This document shows, piece by piece, positions 18,053-28,105 of a stretch of DNA of 64,000 nucleotides. The DNA lies in the NCBI GenBank assembly GCA_018401965.1, contig JAGYJU010000020.1, forward strand, positions 124,001-188,000, read 5' to 3'. The position numbers were made by a program, and so were the translations under genes. The notes under the pieces are model-generated. The model was not told the DNA's origin and did not search any database. It saw only the letters and a program-made list of their open reading frames with translations. How positions within the stretch are numbered: the first letter of the stretch is position 1; every line of letters begins with the position of its first letter. This DNA is from Roseicyclus sp. GTDB lineage: Bacteria > Pseudomonadota > Alphaproteobacteria > Rhodobacterales > Rhodobacteraceae.

Positions 18053-18793
18053 ATGGAATGGCGCGCAGACGGGATCTTGCTTGGGGTGCGGCGGCATGGC
18101 GAACATGCGGCCATCCTTGACCTGTTCACCGCCGATCTGGGCCGGCACATGGGCGTGGTCCGGGGTGGGGCGTCGCGCAAGATGGCGCCACTGTTGCAGC
18201 CGGGCGCGCAGCTTGATGCGACCTGGCGGGCGCGGCTGGATGCACATCTGGGCGCCTATAGCGTGGAACTGATCCGGGGCCGCGCGGCCGATGCCATGGG
18301 CGACCGGCTGGCGCTGGCGGGCCTGTCTGCGGTTTGTGCGATGCTGTCCTTTGCCTTGCCCGAACGCCACGCCTATCCGGCGCTCTATGCCCGCAGCCTG
18401 GCCGTGCTCGACGGGTTGGGCGCCGATCGCTGGGCCGAGGCCTATCTGACCTGGGAATTGGCGGTGTTGGAGGAAACCGGGTTCGGCCTTGATCTGAGTG
18501 CCTGCGCGGTAACGGGGGTGACACAGGACCTGATGTTCGTGTCGCCCCGCAGCGGCCGGGCCGTTTCACAGGTGGGGGCAGGCGCCTGGGCGGATCGCCT
18601 GTTGCCACTGCCCGGCGCGTTGCGGGGCGTGCCAAGCGGCGATCTGGCCGAGGTGGTGGCGGGGTTGCGCACAACGGGGCATTTCCTGGCCGATCACCTG
18701 GCCCCGTCGCTGGGCAACAAACCCCTGCCCCCGGCACGGCAACGGCTGGTCGACCTGATCGCGGCGCGGGCCGATCAAGGCAGCAGCGGATAA
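18053..18793 (+). CDS. recO: DNA repair protein RecO
   Basis: RecO loads RecA on SSB-coated DNA with RecR, whose gene lies at 34.5 kb. The 246-residue product begins [21 protein letters not shown] with an N-terminal OB fold, followed by [17 protein letters not shown] and the helical C-terminal part ([27 protein letters not shown]). The last 19 bases overlap the 3' end of the convergent thpR gene. Confidence 0.95.
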   Translation: MEWRADGILLGVRRHGEHAAILDLFTADLGRHMGVVRGGASRKMAPLLQPGAQLDATWRARLDAHLGAYSVELIRGRAADAMGDRLALAGLSAVCAMLSFALPERHAYPALYARSLAVLDGLGADRWAEAYLTWELAVLEETGFGLDLSACAVTGVTQDLMFVSPRSGRAVSQVGAGAWADRLLPLPGALRGVPSGDLAEVVAGLRTTGHFLADHLAPSLGNKPLPPARQRLVDLIAARADQGSSG

Positions 18794-19314
18794 CTGGCCA
18801 GCGGATCATGCACCGCACCGCGCGATGACAGGGTCGATTCATACAGCGTGATCGCGCTGGCCGTGAACCCGGGCAGATCCGGGCGGGGACCAAGCGCGCC
18901 GGCCAGCCTGTCGCGCGCGGGGCCATCGGGGCGGCGATTGGCGCGCATCAAGGTGACATGGGGCCGAAACCGGCGGCGCGGCAGATCAAGCCCCGCTTGC
19001 CGACAGACCGACGCCACGCGGTCATGCAGGGCCTGCAACGGCGCGGTCCGGTCTACGGCGGCAAAGATCAGCCCGCGCTCGGCCTCGGTGAAACTGTCCA
19101 GCCCGGTAAACCGAACCGCAACCGGGGCGGCGCGGAACGCGGTCATCCGGTCGTGCAGATCCTGCAGCGCAGGGTCGGGGGCATCGTCGAGAAAAGCGAG
19201 CGTCAGATGCAGGTTTTCCTGTGGCACGGGGCGGCCAAAGGGGATGGCGGGCTGCATCGAAACCAGCGCAGCGGCGACATCATCGGGGATCGTCAGGGCA
19301 AGAAAGGCGCGCAT
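18775..19314 (-). CDS. thpR: RNA 2',3'-cyclic phosphodiesterase
   Basis: A two-H phosphoesterase (LigT-like) that opens 2',3'-cyclic RNA ends. The 179 residues contain both HxT motifs: [11 protein letters not shown] and [11 protein letters not shown], plus the start [16 protein letters not shown]. Its ATG overlaps the stop of the ATPase gene (ATGA), so the two are translationally coupled. Confidence 0.93.
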   Translation of the reverse strand: MRAFLALTIPDDVAAALVSMQPAIPFGRPVPQENLHLTLAFLDDAPDPALQDLHDRMTAFRAAPVAVRFTGLDSFTEAERGLIFAAVDRTAPLQALHDRVASVCRQAGLDLPRRRFRPHVTLMRANRRPDGPARDRLAGALGPRPDLPGFTASAITLYESTLSSRGAVHDPLASYPLLP

Positions 19315-20438
19315 CAGATCTCGGCCTCGGGTCGGTCAAGCACCCAGGCTTCGAACAGCGGATCGGTCAGGCGCCAATCGCGATCCCATTGATCGGCCAG
19401 GCCGCGACGGGCCAGCGTGCGCACATGGCTCTGGCGGGTCTGCGGGATCGGCGCAGGCTGGCCTGTCAGCGCCGCGTAACGGGTGGCACCGGTCGCGCCA
19501 AAGGGATCATGGCTGCGTTCGGCAAGAATGCGGGCCATGGCGCGGTGATGGGGTTGCAGGCCCAGCCATGTCCGATCGAAATCGAGATCATGGGCCAGCG
19601 CGGCGGCGGTCTGGTCGGCGGCCTTGTCCTCGGGCAGATCGCGGTCTTGGCCTAGCGTCATCAGCCAGCGTTGAAAGACCATGGGATTTGCCCCGAAGCG
19701 GTCGAAAAAGCGCTGTGCGGTTGCGGGGTCAAGGCGGCGCTGGAACACGCCGTGAAACACCGCCAGCTGATGCGTCACGAAATCGGGGCCAAGCGGCGGC
19801 AGGGTCAGCGGCGCGGCAAACCGGTATAGCGGCGCGGCGCGGGTGGAAAAGATGCGGTTCAGCCCGATCTGGGACGACCCGGTGAAGATCGTCTTCAGCC
19901 CGTCGCGCCGCCGGTCCAGCGCGGTGCGCAGCCCGGCCATGATCTCGGCACCGCCGGGGGCGGTGGCCAGTTCCTGCACCTCGTCCAGCAGCAGGATCGC
20001 GGGCTTGCCGGGGTTGGCCATTTGCCCCAGCAGGTCGTCAAGCAACAACAGGTCTGGCCCCAGCTGCGCCTCGCGCCGGTCGGACAGGTCAAGCTCGACC
20101 GCGCCCGGCCCCTTGTCCGACCCGATCCGGACCTTGAGCGGTGGATGGCGCAGCCAGTCGACAACCCGATCGGCATAGCTTTGCTGTCGCAGGGCCTCGG
20201 ATACCGCGTAGATCAAAAGGCTGAGCGGCGCGACCGAGGTCTGCCAAAAGCTCGCGTAGAGCACGCGGTGCCCATATTGGGCGGCGGCGTGGTGGCCAAG
20301 ATCATGCAACAGGAATTCGGTCTTGCCGGTGCGGCGCGGGCCGAACAGGGACATGGCGGGCACCGGGCCACGGGTCAGGGCCACGAAGGTGTCGTGGGTG
20401 AAGGGCGTGCGCGGGTAATGCCAGGCAGGGCGGGTCAT
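19314..20438 (-). CDS. AAA-type ATPase of the archaeal-like ATP-binding group
   Basis: 374 residues. Walker A is FGPRRTGKTEFLLHDL near residue 32; Walker B is AILLLDEVQELAT, followed by a sensor-like TIFTGSSQIGLNRIF. The C-terminal part (RQSHVRTLARRGLADQWDRDW) looks like a winged-helix element. This layout is that of orphan STAND-like/archaeal-type ATPases with unknown roles. It is coupled to thpR by an ATGA overlap, although I know of no functional link. The upstream region is AT-rich and has a dyad. Confidence 0.75.
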   Translation of the reverse strand: MTRPAWHYPRTPFTHDTFVALTRGPVPAMSLFGPRRTGKTEFLLHDLGHHAAAQYGHRVLYASFWQTSVAPLSLLIYAVSEALRQQSYADRVVDWLRHPPLKVRIGSDKGPGAVELDLSDRREAQLGPDLLLLDDLLGQMANPGKPAILLLDEVQELATAPGGAEIMAGLRTALDRRRDGLKTIFTGSSQIGLNRIFSTRAAPLYRFAAPLTLPPLGPDFVTHQLAVFHGVFQRRLDPATAQRFFDRFGANPMVFQRWLMTLGQDRDLPEDKAADQTAAALAHDLDFDRTWLGLQPHHRAMARILAERSHDPFGATGATRYAALTGQPAPIPQTRQSHVRTLARRGLADQWDRDWRLTDPLFEAWVLDRPEAEI

Positions 20439-20445
20439 GCGCCAA

Positions 20446-20485
20446 GATTAGCTGGCGATAGCTTATTAGTCAAACTTGGCTAATC
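20446..20485. promoter_or_regulatory. Inverted repeat upstream of the ATPase gene
   Basis: GATTAGC at 20446-20452 and GCTAATC at 20479-20485 flank an AT-rich core (GATAGCTTATTAGTC) eight bases upstream of the ATPase start. This may be an operator or part of the promoter of the ATPase-thpR pair. Confidence 0.35.
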
Positions 20486-20529
20486 ATGGCTTGCGGCGCG
20501 CCCGAAGGCGCACCGCGTTGCGCGATGGG

Positions 20530-22215
20530 TCATCCCAGCAAGCGGCGGGCGATGACCTGGGCCTGGATTTCCGCCGCACCTTCGAAAATGTTGAGGATGC
20601 GGGCATCGCACAGGATGCGGCTGATCTTGTATTCCAGCGCAAAGCCGTTGCCGCCGTGGATTTGCAGCGCATTGTCGGCGCAGGCCCAGGCGACGCGCGC
20701 CCCAAGCAACTTGGCCATTCCCGCCTCCAGGTCGCAGCGGCGATCATGGTCTTTCTGCCAGGCGCTGAAATAGGTCAGTTGCCGGGCGACCATGATTTCC
20801 ACCGCCATCATCGCCAGCTTGCTGGCCACGCGGGGAAATTCGACCAGCGACTTGCCGAATTGCTTGCGGTCCTCGGCGTATTTCATGCCCTCGTCCAGCG
20901 CGCCTTGCGCCACGCCGATGGCGCGTGCAGCGGTCTGGATGCGGGCGGACTCAAACGTCTGCATCAATTGCTTGAAACCCTGCCCTTCTTCACCGCCCAG
21001 CAGGTTTTCGCCCTTGACCGCGAAATCGTCGAAATTGACGGTGTATTCCTTCATGCCGCGATAGCCCAACACCTCGATCTCGCCGCCGGAAATGCCCGCG
21101 TCGGGAAAGGGGTTGGCATCATCGCCGGGGGTCTTTTCGGCCAGGAACATCGACAGGCCCTTGTAATCGGTCGTGCCCGGAATGGTGCGGGCCAGAACCG
21201 TCATCACATGGGTGCGCGCGGCATGGGTGATCCAGGTCTTGTTGCCCTTGAGGATCCAGTCGCCCTTGTCGTCCTTGACCGCGCGGGTGCGCAAGCTGCC
21301 AAGATCGGACCCGGTGTTGGGTTCGGTGAACACGGCAGTGGGCAGGATTTCACCGCTGGCAAGACCGGGCAGCCATTTCGCCTTTTGCGCGTCTGTGCCG
21401 CCCGCAAGGATCAGTTCGGCAGCGATTTCGGACCGGGTGCCAAGGCTGCCCACACCGATATAGCCCCGCGACAATTCTTCGGACACGACGCACATGGACG
21501 CCTTGGACAGGCCGAAACCGCCATGCTCTTCGGGAATGGTCAGGCCGAAAACACCCATTTCGGCCAGGTCCTCGATCACCTCCATCGGGATGAGTTCATC
21601 CTTGAGGTGCCATTCATGGGCATGGGGCTCGATCCGGTCCACGGCATAACGGCGGAACTGTTCGCGGATCATGTCCAGTTCATCGTCCAGGCCGGTGTTG
21701 CCGACGGTGATTTCAGCGCTGCGTTCGCGCATCAAGGCCACCAGGCGCATCCGCGCGGCCTGGGTGTTGCCCGATTGGGTCAGCACCATCACCTCGGGCG
21801 TCGACAGTACGCGCAGATCCTCGGGGGCAAGGCCCAGATCCTGCGGGCGGAGGATTTCCGCCTGGTTCATCTGGATACCGCCGGACAACTGGCAGAGATA
21901 TTCCCCAAAGGCGATCTGCAAGATCAACTGTTCGACATCGCCGAACTTGCCCTGGTCTTGCAGCCGGGTCGCCCAGGCCTGCATCTGGCGCAGCGCCTCG
22001 ACATAGGTGGCCAGCCACGCCAACCCATGCGCGGCGGTCTGATGATCATCGAGCGCGGGGGCCGACACGCGGCCCTCGACGGTGACCATCGCCGCGACAC
22101 GGGCCTTTGCGGCATCGAACAGCGCCTGCGCAGGCGCCACGGCGGCGGCCGTCAGCTGGAGCAGATCCGGCAAGATCACGGTGATGTCGGCATCAGGCTG
22201 TCCGTCACGGGGCAT
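20530..22215 (-). CDS. mcd: (2S)-methylsuccinyl-CoA dehydrogenase (acyl-CoA dehydrogenase family)
   Basis: A 561-residue flavoprotein. Residues about 180-560 are a complete acyl-CoA dehydrogenase (TIPEEHGGFGLSKASMCVVS, FTEPNTGSDLGSLRTRA, GNKTWITHAARTHVM, KQFGKSLVEFPRVASKLA, ending NIFEGAAEIQAQVIARRLL). The extra N-terminal domain of about 175 residues (HGLAWLATYVEALRQMQAWA, QIAFGEYLCQLSGGIQMNQA) is what marks methylsuccinyl-CoA dehydrogenase of the ethylmalonyl-CoA pathway of acetyl-CoA assimilation. ATG 22215 follows AAGGAG. The pathway's other genes are not in the window, so specificity rests on this domain. Confidence 0.8.
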   Translation of the reverse strand: MPRDGQPDADITVILPDLLQLTAAAVAPAQALFDAAKARVAAMVTVEGRVSAPALDDHQTAAHGLAWLATYVEALRQMQAWATRLQDQGKFGDVEQLILQIAFGEYLCQLSGGIQMNQAEILRPQDLGLAPEDLRVLSTPEVMVLTQSGNTQAARMRLVALMRERSAEITVGNTGLDDELDMIREQFRRYAVDRIEPHAHEWHLKDELIPMEVIEDLAEMGVFGLTIPEEHGGFGLSKASMCVVSEELSRGYIGVGSLGTRSEIAAELILAGGTDAQKAKWLPGLASGEILPTAVFTEPNTGSDLGSLRTRAVKDDKGDWILKGNKTWITHAARTHVMTVLARTIPGTTDYKGLSMFLAEKTPGDDANPFPDAGISGGEIEVLGYRGMKEYTVNFDDFAVKGENLLGGEEGQGFKQLMQTFESARIQTAARAIGVAQGALDEGMKYAEDRKQFGKSLVEFPRVASKLAMMAVEIMVARQLTYFSAWQKDHDRRCDLEAGMAKLLGARVAWACADNALQIHGGNGFALEYKISRILCDARILNIFEGAAEIQAQVIARRLLG

Positions 22216-22393
22216 TGTCGGTCTCCTTCCATGGGCATGGGCAAGCGGGTCGTTGTGAGGACTTAGGGTGTTTGCAGGTGCAGCGCAACAAAAATACCAA
22301 GTAATGCACGACAACGCAGTAAAATGTCGCGGTGATTTTGCCGATGCAGCATCCGCCCCGCTGATCTAGATAGAGGCAGAACGGGGGACGACC

Positions 22394-23166
22394 ATGTTGC
22401 AAGACACGTTTGACTTGATGCCCTTGTGGGCGTTCGGCGCGGCCTTCGGGGTCACGCTCGTGGCGGGCTTCGTCAAGGGCGCGGTCGGCTTTGCCATGCC
22501 CTTGGTGATGATTTCGGGCCTGTCGCTGTTCCTGGACCCATTGGTGGCAGTGGCAGGGATCGTGTTGCCGATCGTGATGTCGAACCTGTTACAGGTGATG
22601 CGCTTTTCCTGGTCGCAAGCCGGCGAGGCGCTCCGGGAATTCTGGCGCTACATCCTGATCGTCTGCGTGATGATCGTGATCGTGGCACAATTCGTGACGC
22701 TGATCCCGACGCGGACCTTTTACCTTGTTCTGGGCGTGCCCGTGGTGATCTTGACGGCCATCCAACTGGCGGGTGTGCGGTTTCATATCGCGGCAGAATG
22801 GCGGCGGGCTTCGGAATGGATCATCGGCTTCGTGTCCGGGTCCATCGGCGGGCTGACCGGCACCTGGGGGCCGCCCACGGTGTTGTACCTGATCGCGCTG
22901 GACACCCCGAAATCAAAACAGATGCTGGTGCAAGGGGTGGTCTACGGGCTGGGGTCTGTCAGCCTGTTCATCGGCCATCTGCAATCGGGGGTGTTGAACA
23001 CCGTCACAGCGCCCTGGTCGGCGGCCTTGCTGGTGCCGGCCTTCTGGGAATGCAGGTTGGGTTCTGGATGTCGGACAGGTTGAACCCCGACATGTTCCGC
23101 CGCGTGACGCTGGTGGTGTTGATGATCGCGGGCGCAAACCTGGTGCGGCGCGGCCTGATCGGCTGA
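22394..23166 (+). pseudogene. TauE/SafE family permease, one-base frameshift
   Basis: About 257 residues with eight membrane helices, if read through one missing base at 23040-23041. The first frame (AAFGVTLVAGFVKGAVGFAM, then GSIGGLTGTWGPPTVLYLIA) is the first TauE/SafE repeat and part of the second. After the shift it continues LLGMQVGFWMSDRLNPDMFR and ends VLMIAGANLVRRGLIG, the expected C-terminus. The family exports or imports sulfonates and other organic anions; the substrate here is unknown. Divergent from mcd. Confidence 0.75.
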
Positions 23167-23217
23167 CGCGCCGGGGCAAGCGCCGGACCCCCTGTTGGGC
23201 GATCCGGCGGCTGCGTC

Positions 23218-24817
23218 TTACGAGATGGCGGCGGCTTTCACGTCGTCATCGATGTAGGGCACGTATTGCGCGAAGTTGTTGGCGAACATCTGTACCAGCT
23301 TTTGCGCCTGGGTGTCATAGGCGGCCGGATCGGCCCAGGTGGCGCGCGGATCGAGCAGCGCGTTATCGACGCCGGGGCAAGTGACCGGCACGTCAAAGCC
23401 GAAATACCCGTCACGGCGGAAGTCGCCGGTGGTCAGTGACCCGTCAAGCGCGGCGGTCAACAGCGCGCGGGTGGCGCGGATCGGCATGCGCGACCCGGTG
23501 CCATAGGCCCCGCCTGTCCAGCCGGTGTTCACCAGCCAGCAGGTCGCGCCATGTTCATGGATCTTGTCCTGCAGCAGCTTGCCATAGACCTCGGGGCGGC
23601 GCGGCATGAAGGGCGCGCCGAAACAGGTGGAGAATGTGGGCTCGGGCTCGGTCACGCCGCGCTCGGTGCCCGCCACCTTGGAGGTGAAGCCGGACAGGAA
23701 GTGATACATCGCCTGCGCCGGTGTCAGCCGCGCGATCGGGGGCAGCACGCCAAAGGCGTCGCAGGTCAGCATCACGATGTTTTTCGGATGACCCGCAAGC
23801 CCAGTGGTCGAGGCATTGGCGATCTGGTCCAGCGGATAGGCGCAACGGGTGTTGGCCGTCAGGCTGTCATCGTCGAAATCAAGCACCAGCGTGTCGGGAT
23901 CGTAGACCATGTTCTCGATCACGGTGCCGAAGGTGCGGGTGGTGGCATAGATCTGCGGCTCGGCCTCTTCGCGCAGGTTGATCGTCTTGGCGTAGCAACC
24001 ACCTTCGAAGTTGAAGATGCCGCTGTCGGACCAGCCATGTTCGTCATCCCCGATCAGCGTGCGGCCCGGATCGGCCGACAGCGTCGTCTTGCCGGTGCCC
24101 GACAGGCCAAAGAACACGGCCGCGTCATCGGGGTTGCCGGTGGCATGGTTGGCGGAACAATGCATCGCCATCACGCCCTTGCCGGGCAGGATGTAATTCA
24201 GCAGGGTAAAGACCGATTTCTTGTTTTCGCCCGCGTATTCGGTGTTGGCGATCAAGATCAGCTTGCGGTCGAAATTCAGCGCGATCACCGTATCGGTGCG
24301 GCAGCCGTGGCGCGCCGGATCGGCCTTGAAGCTGGGGCAATTGATGATGGTGTATTCAGGCACGAATGTCGCCAGTTCCTCGGCCGCCGGGCGGCGCAGC
24401 AGGTGACGGATGAACAGGTTGTGCCAGGCCAGTTCCGACACCACGCGCACGTCGAGGCGATGCGCCGGGTCGGCACCGCCATACAGATCCTGCACGAAAT
24501 AATCGCGGCCCTTCATATGATCGAGCATGTCGGCATGCAGCACGTCGAAGGCTGTCGGGCGTCATGGCGGCATTGTTGTCCCACCAGATGGCATCTTCGA
24601 CGGCCGGGGTGCGGACGATGAATTTATCCTTGGGCGAACGCCCCGTGAACTTGCCGGTCGAGGCCAGCAGCGTGCCGCCAAGACCAAGCCGGCCTTCGCC
24701 CCGCGCAACCGCGGCCTCGATCAGGGCGGGTTCAAGCAGGTTGTAGTGCACGGCCCCAAGCCCGGTCATGCCCTGGGCTTCCAGCGTCTGCGACGGGTTC
24801 ACGCGTTGGGTGGTCAT
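23218..24817 (-). pseudogene. pckA: Phosphoenolpyruvate carboxykinase (ATP), one-base frameshift
   Basis: PckA converts oxaloacetate to PEP, the first committed step of gluconeogenesis. Reading through one extra base near 24550 gives a complete 532-residue enzyme: [16 protein letters not shown] start, [15 protein letters not shown], then [20 protein letters not shown] after the shift. The P-loop [16 protein letters not shown] and the kinase-2 region [20 protein letters not shown] follow. Extra G on the plus strand (C on the coding strand) at DSF is probably a sequence error. chvI-chvG lie divergently upstream; in related bacteria this two-component system regulates pckA. Confidence 0.88.
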
Positions 24818-25141
24818 GTGTCGATGCTCCCGGATCGATCGTGGCTGTCATACGGCTGTTACCGCCGCGCCATGGCCGCCTATAACATGACGGTTTCCAA
24901 ACTGAACAGGACGGTTTCGCACAGTTAGCGCAACCATCTGGCAATTTTCTTTCGCGGGTGGGGATCACCATCAGCGATGAAAGGCTATTACGCTGTGGCA
25001 GTTTCACCACTGATTAACCCCTCGGGCCGTATTCATCGGCGGTGCACCGGGATGATTCGGTGATTTACGATTGATTCGCGCCCCTAAAAACAGGAGAGTG
25101 GTGGAAAAGTAACCAGTTGAGCAGTAACGAGGATCACGAGA
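24818..25141. promoter_or_regulatory. Divergent pckA/chvI regulatory region with tandem GACGGTTT repeats
   Basis: 324 bases without a gene. GACGGTTT occurs at 24889-24896 and again at 24910-24917, 21 bases apart, close to two helical turns, on the pckA side. This looks like a pair of binding sites on one face of the helix. The chvI side is AT-richer and ends with a GAGGA ribosome site before ATG 25142. It does not match the TGTAAC-type repeats described for ChvI. Confidence 0.4.
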
Positions 25142-25843
25142 ATGCCACGCATCGCGTTAGTCGATGACGACAGGAATATTCTGACGTCCGTATCCATGAC
25201 ACTCGAAGCCGAAGGCTTTGACGTCGAAACCTACAACGATGGACAGACCGCGCTTGACGCCTTCAACCGGCGCCTGCCCGATCTTGGTGTCTTCGACATC
25301 AAGATGCCGCGCATGGATGGCATGGACCTGTTGCAGCGCCTGCGCCTCAAAAGCCGGATGCCGGTGATCTTTCTGACGTCCAAGGACGACGAGATCGACG
25401 AATTGATGGGCCTGCGCATGGGCGCGGATGATTACGTCAAGAAACCGTTTTCACAGCGGCTTTTGGTGGAACGCATCCGGTCGATCCTGCGACGCCAGGA
25501 TGCCATCGCCTCTGACGTGGCGGGCACCCCCGAGGAAAGCGCCGTGATGGTGCGCGGCGAATTGTCGATGGACCCGCTGCGTCATGCCGTGGTGTGGAAA
25601 GGTCGCGACGTGTCGCTGACCGTGACGGAATTCCTGTTGTTGCAGGCGCTGGCACAACGCCCCGGCTTCGTCAAAAGCCGCGATCAGTTGATGGATGTGG
25701 CCTATGACGAACAGGTCTATGTCGACGATCGCACCATCGACAGCCATATCAAGCGGTTGCGCAAGAAAATGCGCTCGGTCGACGATGATTTTTCAGCGAT
25801 CGAGACGCTGTATGGCATCGGCTACCGCTACAACGAAGAATAA
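25142..25843 (+). CDS. chvI: Response regulator ChvI
   Basis: 233 residues: a receiver domain with acidic pocket D9-D10, phosphoacceptor D52 in [13 protein letters not shown] and the conserved Lys in [14 protein letters not shown], then an OmpR-type winged helix ([30 protein letters not shown]). With ChvG it forms the acid/cell-envelope two-component system widespread in alphaproteobacteria. It lies between pckA and the regulatory PTS genes, the arrangement kept in Rhizobiales and Rhodobacterales. Start ATG 25142. Confidence 0.93.
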   Translation: MPRIALVDDDRNILTSVSMTLEAEGFDVETYNDGQTALDAFNRRLPDLGVFDIKMPRMDGMDLLQRLRLKSRMPVIFLTSKDDEIDELMGLRMGADDYVKKPFSQRLLVERIRSILRRQDAIASDVAGTPEESAVMVRGELSMDPLRHAVVWKGRDVSLTVTEFLLLQALAQRPGFVKSRDQLMDVAYDEQVYVDDRTIDSHIKRLRKKMRSVDDDFSAIETLYGIGYRYNEE

Positions 25844-25855
25844 GGCGACACCCCT

Positions 25856-27580
25856 GTGCCTGCCGATCTGTCCATGACCAACCGCCGCGCCACGGCCCGT
25901 GCCGACATCGTCCTGGGCGAAGACTGGGACCGCCCCCACACCTCGGTCGAGACCGAGTTGAAGGCCGCGCGCGCGCGGCGCAGCCTTGTGTCGCTCAACC
26001 GCTCGCCCCTGGCGCGCAAGATCATCCTGTTCAACCTGCTGGCCATGGTCGTGCTGGTGGCGGGGGTCATGTATCTCAACCCGTTCCGCGACAGCCTCGT
26101 GGTGCAACGCGAAAGCGCCCTCGCCATGGAGGCGCAGCTGGTCGCCGAAGTGCTGGAGGCGGCTTTGCCCGCAGAAGGCCCCGGCGACCTGGCCGCCGAT
26201 GGTGGCCGTGCCACGGCCGAGGTTCTTGCCGGCCTCGGTCTTCCGGATGGCGTCGATGTGTTCATCCACGCCATGTCGGGCGGGTTGATCGCCTCGACCG
26301 AAACTGTCGCCCGCAGCCCGGCGCGGCCCGTGCAAGGGCTTGCGGTGCGGGATCAAGACACGCTGTTGATCACCGATTTCCTGAACATGGCCTGGTCGAG
26401 CCTGTCAGGCATCCTGGCCAACGGATCAGCGCCGGCGCCCCAGGCCACCGCCGCAGACCTGGCACAATCGTTGATCGCCCCGGCCAGCGCGGGGGCGACG
26501 GTGATCAGCCAGGGCGGCAATCTCGCCGGCACGCTTTATGCGGCGGCGACCCCGGTGATCGGGCCCGATGGGCCGATCGGCGTCGTGGTCGTGACCACCG
26601 CAGCGGGTGAAATCGACCACCTTGTGCGGGTCGAGCGCGAAGAGATGTTGCAGATGTTCGTCGTCGCCCTGCTGGTGTCGATGGTGCTGAGCCTTGTACT
26701 GGCCTCGACCATCGCGCATCCCTTGGCCGATCTGGCCGCCGCCGCCGAACTGGGCCGCGACAAGAATGCCCGCAAGATGAGCCCGACACGCGTGCGCATC
26801 CCCGATCTGACGGGGCGGCCCGATGAAATCGGGCGGCTGTCTGGCGCGCTTCGGGGGATGGTGGGCGCGCTCTATGACCGGATCGACGCGAATGAACAGT
26901 TCGCCGCCGATGTCAGCCATGAAATCAAGAACCCCCTCGCAAGCCTGCGATCCGCCGTGGGCACCATGCGGGTGGCCCGCACCGATGATCAGCGCAACCG
27001 CTTGCTCGAGGTCATCGAACATGACGTGCAGCGCCTCGATCGGTTGGTGTCGGATATTTCCAACGCCTCGCGGCTCGACAGTGAACTGGTCAAAGAGGAA
27101 GAGGAGGATTTCAACCTCGTCCGCACGCTTGAAAACCTGGCACAGTATCACGGGCAAGAAGCTGCGCAGAAAGGTGTCGATTTCGTCACCGACCTGCCGC
27201 CGGACCCGATCGTGATCTCGGGCCTGGAAGGGCGGCTGGCGCAGGTGTTCGTGAACCTGTTGGCCAATGCGATTTCCTTTTGCGAAGACGGTGACGCGGT
27301 GCGGCTCTGGGCGCGCAGGCGCGACAACCGGGTCTTGATCGTGGTCGAAGACACCGGCCCCGGCATCCCCGAGGAAGCCCTGACCAAGGTGTTCAACCGC
27401 TTTTATTCGGAACGCCCCGTGCAACAGTTCGGCAACCATTCCGGCCTTGGCCTTGCGATTTCCAAGCAGATCGTCGAAGCCCATGGGGGCGTGATCTGGG
27501 CGGAAAACATTCGCCCCACCGCCGCCGATGCCACGTCGGACCCGCTCGGGGCGCGGTTTGTCGTGGGCCTGCCGATCTGA
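25856..27580 (+). CDS. chvG: Sensor histidine kinase ChvG
   Basis: 574 residues from a GTG 12 bases after chvI. Two membrane helices (about residues 55-75, ILFNLLAMVVLVAGVMYL, and about 265-285) bracket a periplasmic sensor domain of some 190 residues. HAMP follows, then the phosphorylated H355 in FAADVSHEIKNPLASLRS. The ATP-binding domain has the N box (NLLANAISFCED), DTGPGIPEEAL and the GLGLAISKQIVEAHGG loop. It is predicted to phosphorylate ChvI. Confidence 0.93.
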   Translation: MPADLSMTNRRATARADIVLGEDWDRPHTSVETELKAARARRSLVSLNRSPLARKIILFNLLAMVVLVAGVMYLNPFRDSLVVQRESALAMEAQLVAEVLEAALPAEGPGDLAADGGRATAEVLAGLGLPDGVDVFIHAMSGGLIASTETVARSPARPVQGLAVRDQDTLLITDFLNMAWSSLSGILANGSAPAPQATAADLAQSLIAPASAGATVISQGGNLAGTLYAAATPVIGPDGPIGVVVVTTAAGEIDHLVRVEREEMLQMFVVALLVSMVLSLVLASTIAHPLADLAAAAELGRDKNARKMSPTRVRIPDLTGRPDEIGRLSGALRGMVGALYDRIDANEQFAADVSHEIKNPLASLRSAVGTMRVARTDDQRNRLLEVIEHDVQRLDRLVSDISNASRLDSELVKEEEEDFNLVRTLENLAQYHGQEAAQKGVDFVTDLPPDPIVISGLEGRLAQVFVNLLANAISFCEDGDAVRLWARRRDNRVLIVVEDTGPGIPEEALTKVFNRFYSERPVQQFGNHSGLGLAISKQIVEAHGGVIWAENIRPTAADATSDPLGARFVVGLPI

Positions 27581-27598
27581 GCTCTGCCAACCCGAGGG

Positions 27599-28081
27599 AT
27601 GATGATGCCGGATACCCCGCCCCCGCCCGAACCGATCACGCGCTGGGGGCACGGGGCCGCACGGCTTTGGCTGACCGCCACCGGCGTTGCGGTAGATGGG
27701 CAGGGTATCGCGATTGTCGGTGCGCCCGGGTCCGGCAAATCGAGCCTCGCACTGCAGATGATGGCCTTGGGCGCGGTGCTGATTGCGGATGACGGTCTGT
27801 GGTTGGACACGGGTAGCGCGCCGCCGATGCTGCACCGCCCCGACCAATCCCCCGACCTGGTCGAAGCGCGCGGTGTGGGGCTGATCCGCGCCGGGGCGGT
27901 CTGTGCCAGGGCGCCGCTGGCCCTGATCGTGGATCTGGATCGCCGGGAACCGGACCGCCTGCCGCCGCGACGCTTGGTCGCTGTCGGGGATGGCCTGTGC
28001 CCGTTGATCCTTGGGGCAGGACATCCGACGCTTGCGGCCGCCGTGATCTTGCTGGCGCGCAACGGTCGCGCCGAGGTCTGA
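27599..28081 (+). CDS. hprK: HPr kinase/phosphorylase, short alphaproteobacterial form
   Basis: About 160 residues, matching the truncated HprK of alphaproteobacteria that lacks the N-terminal domain. The Walker A is IAIVGAPGSGKSSLALQMM, followed by LIADDGLWL and VEARGVGLIRAGAV, the HprK signature. It phosphorylates a serine of HPr, encoded 1.4 kb downstream. Three in-frame ATGs (27599, 27602, 27605) follow CGAGGG; the last has the best spacing. Confidence 0.93.
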   Translation: MMMPDTPPPPEPITRWGHGAARLWLTATGVAVDGQGIAIVGAPGSGKSSLALQMMALGAVLIADDGLWLDTGSAPPMLHRPDQSPDLVEARGVGLIRAGAVCARAPLALIVDLDRREPDRLPPRRLVAVGDGLCPLILGAGHPTLAAAVILLARNGRAEV

Positions 28082-28105
28082 CCCGTTCAAAGGCTGCGCC
28101 ACCCG

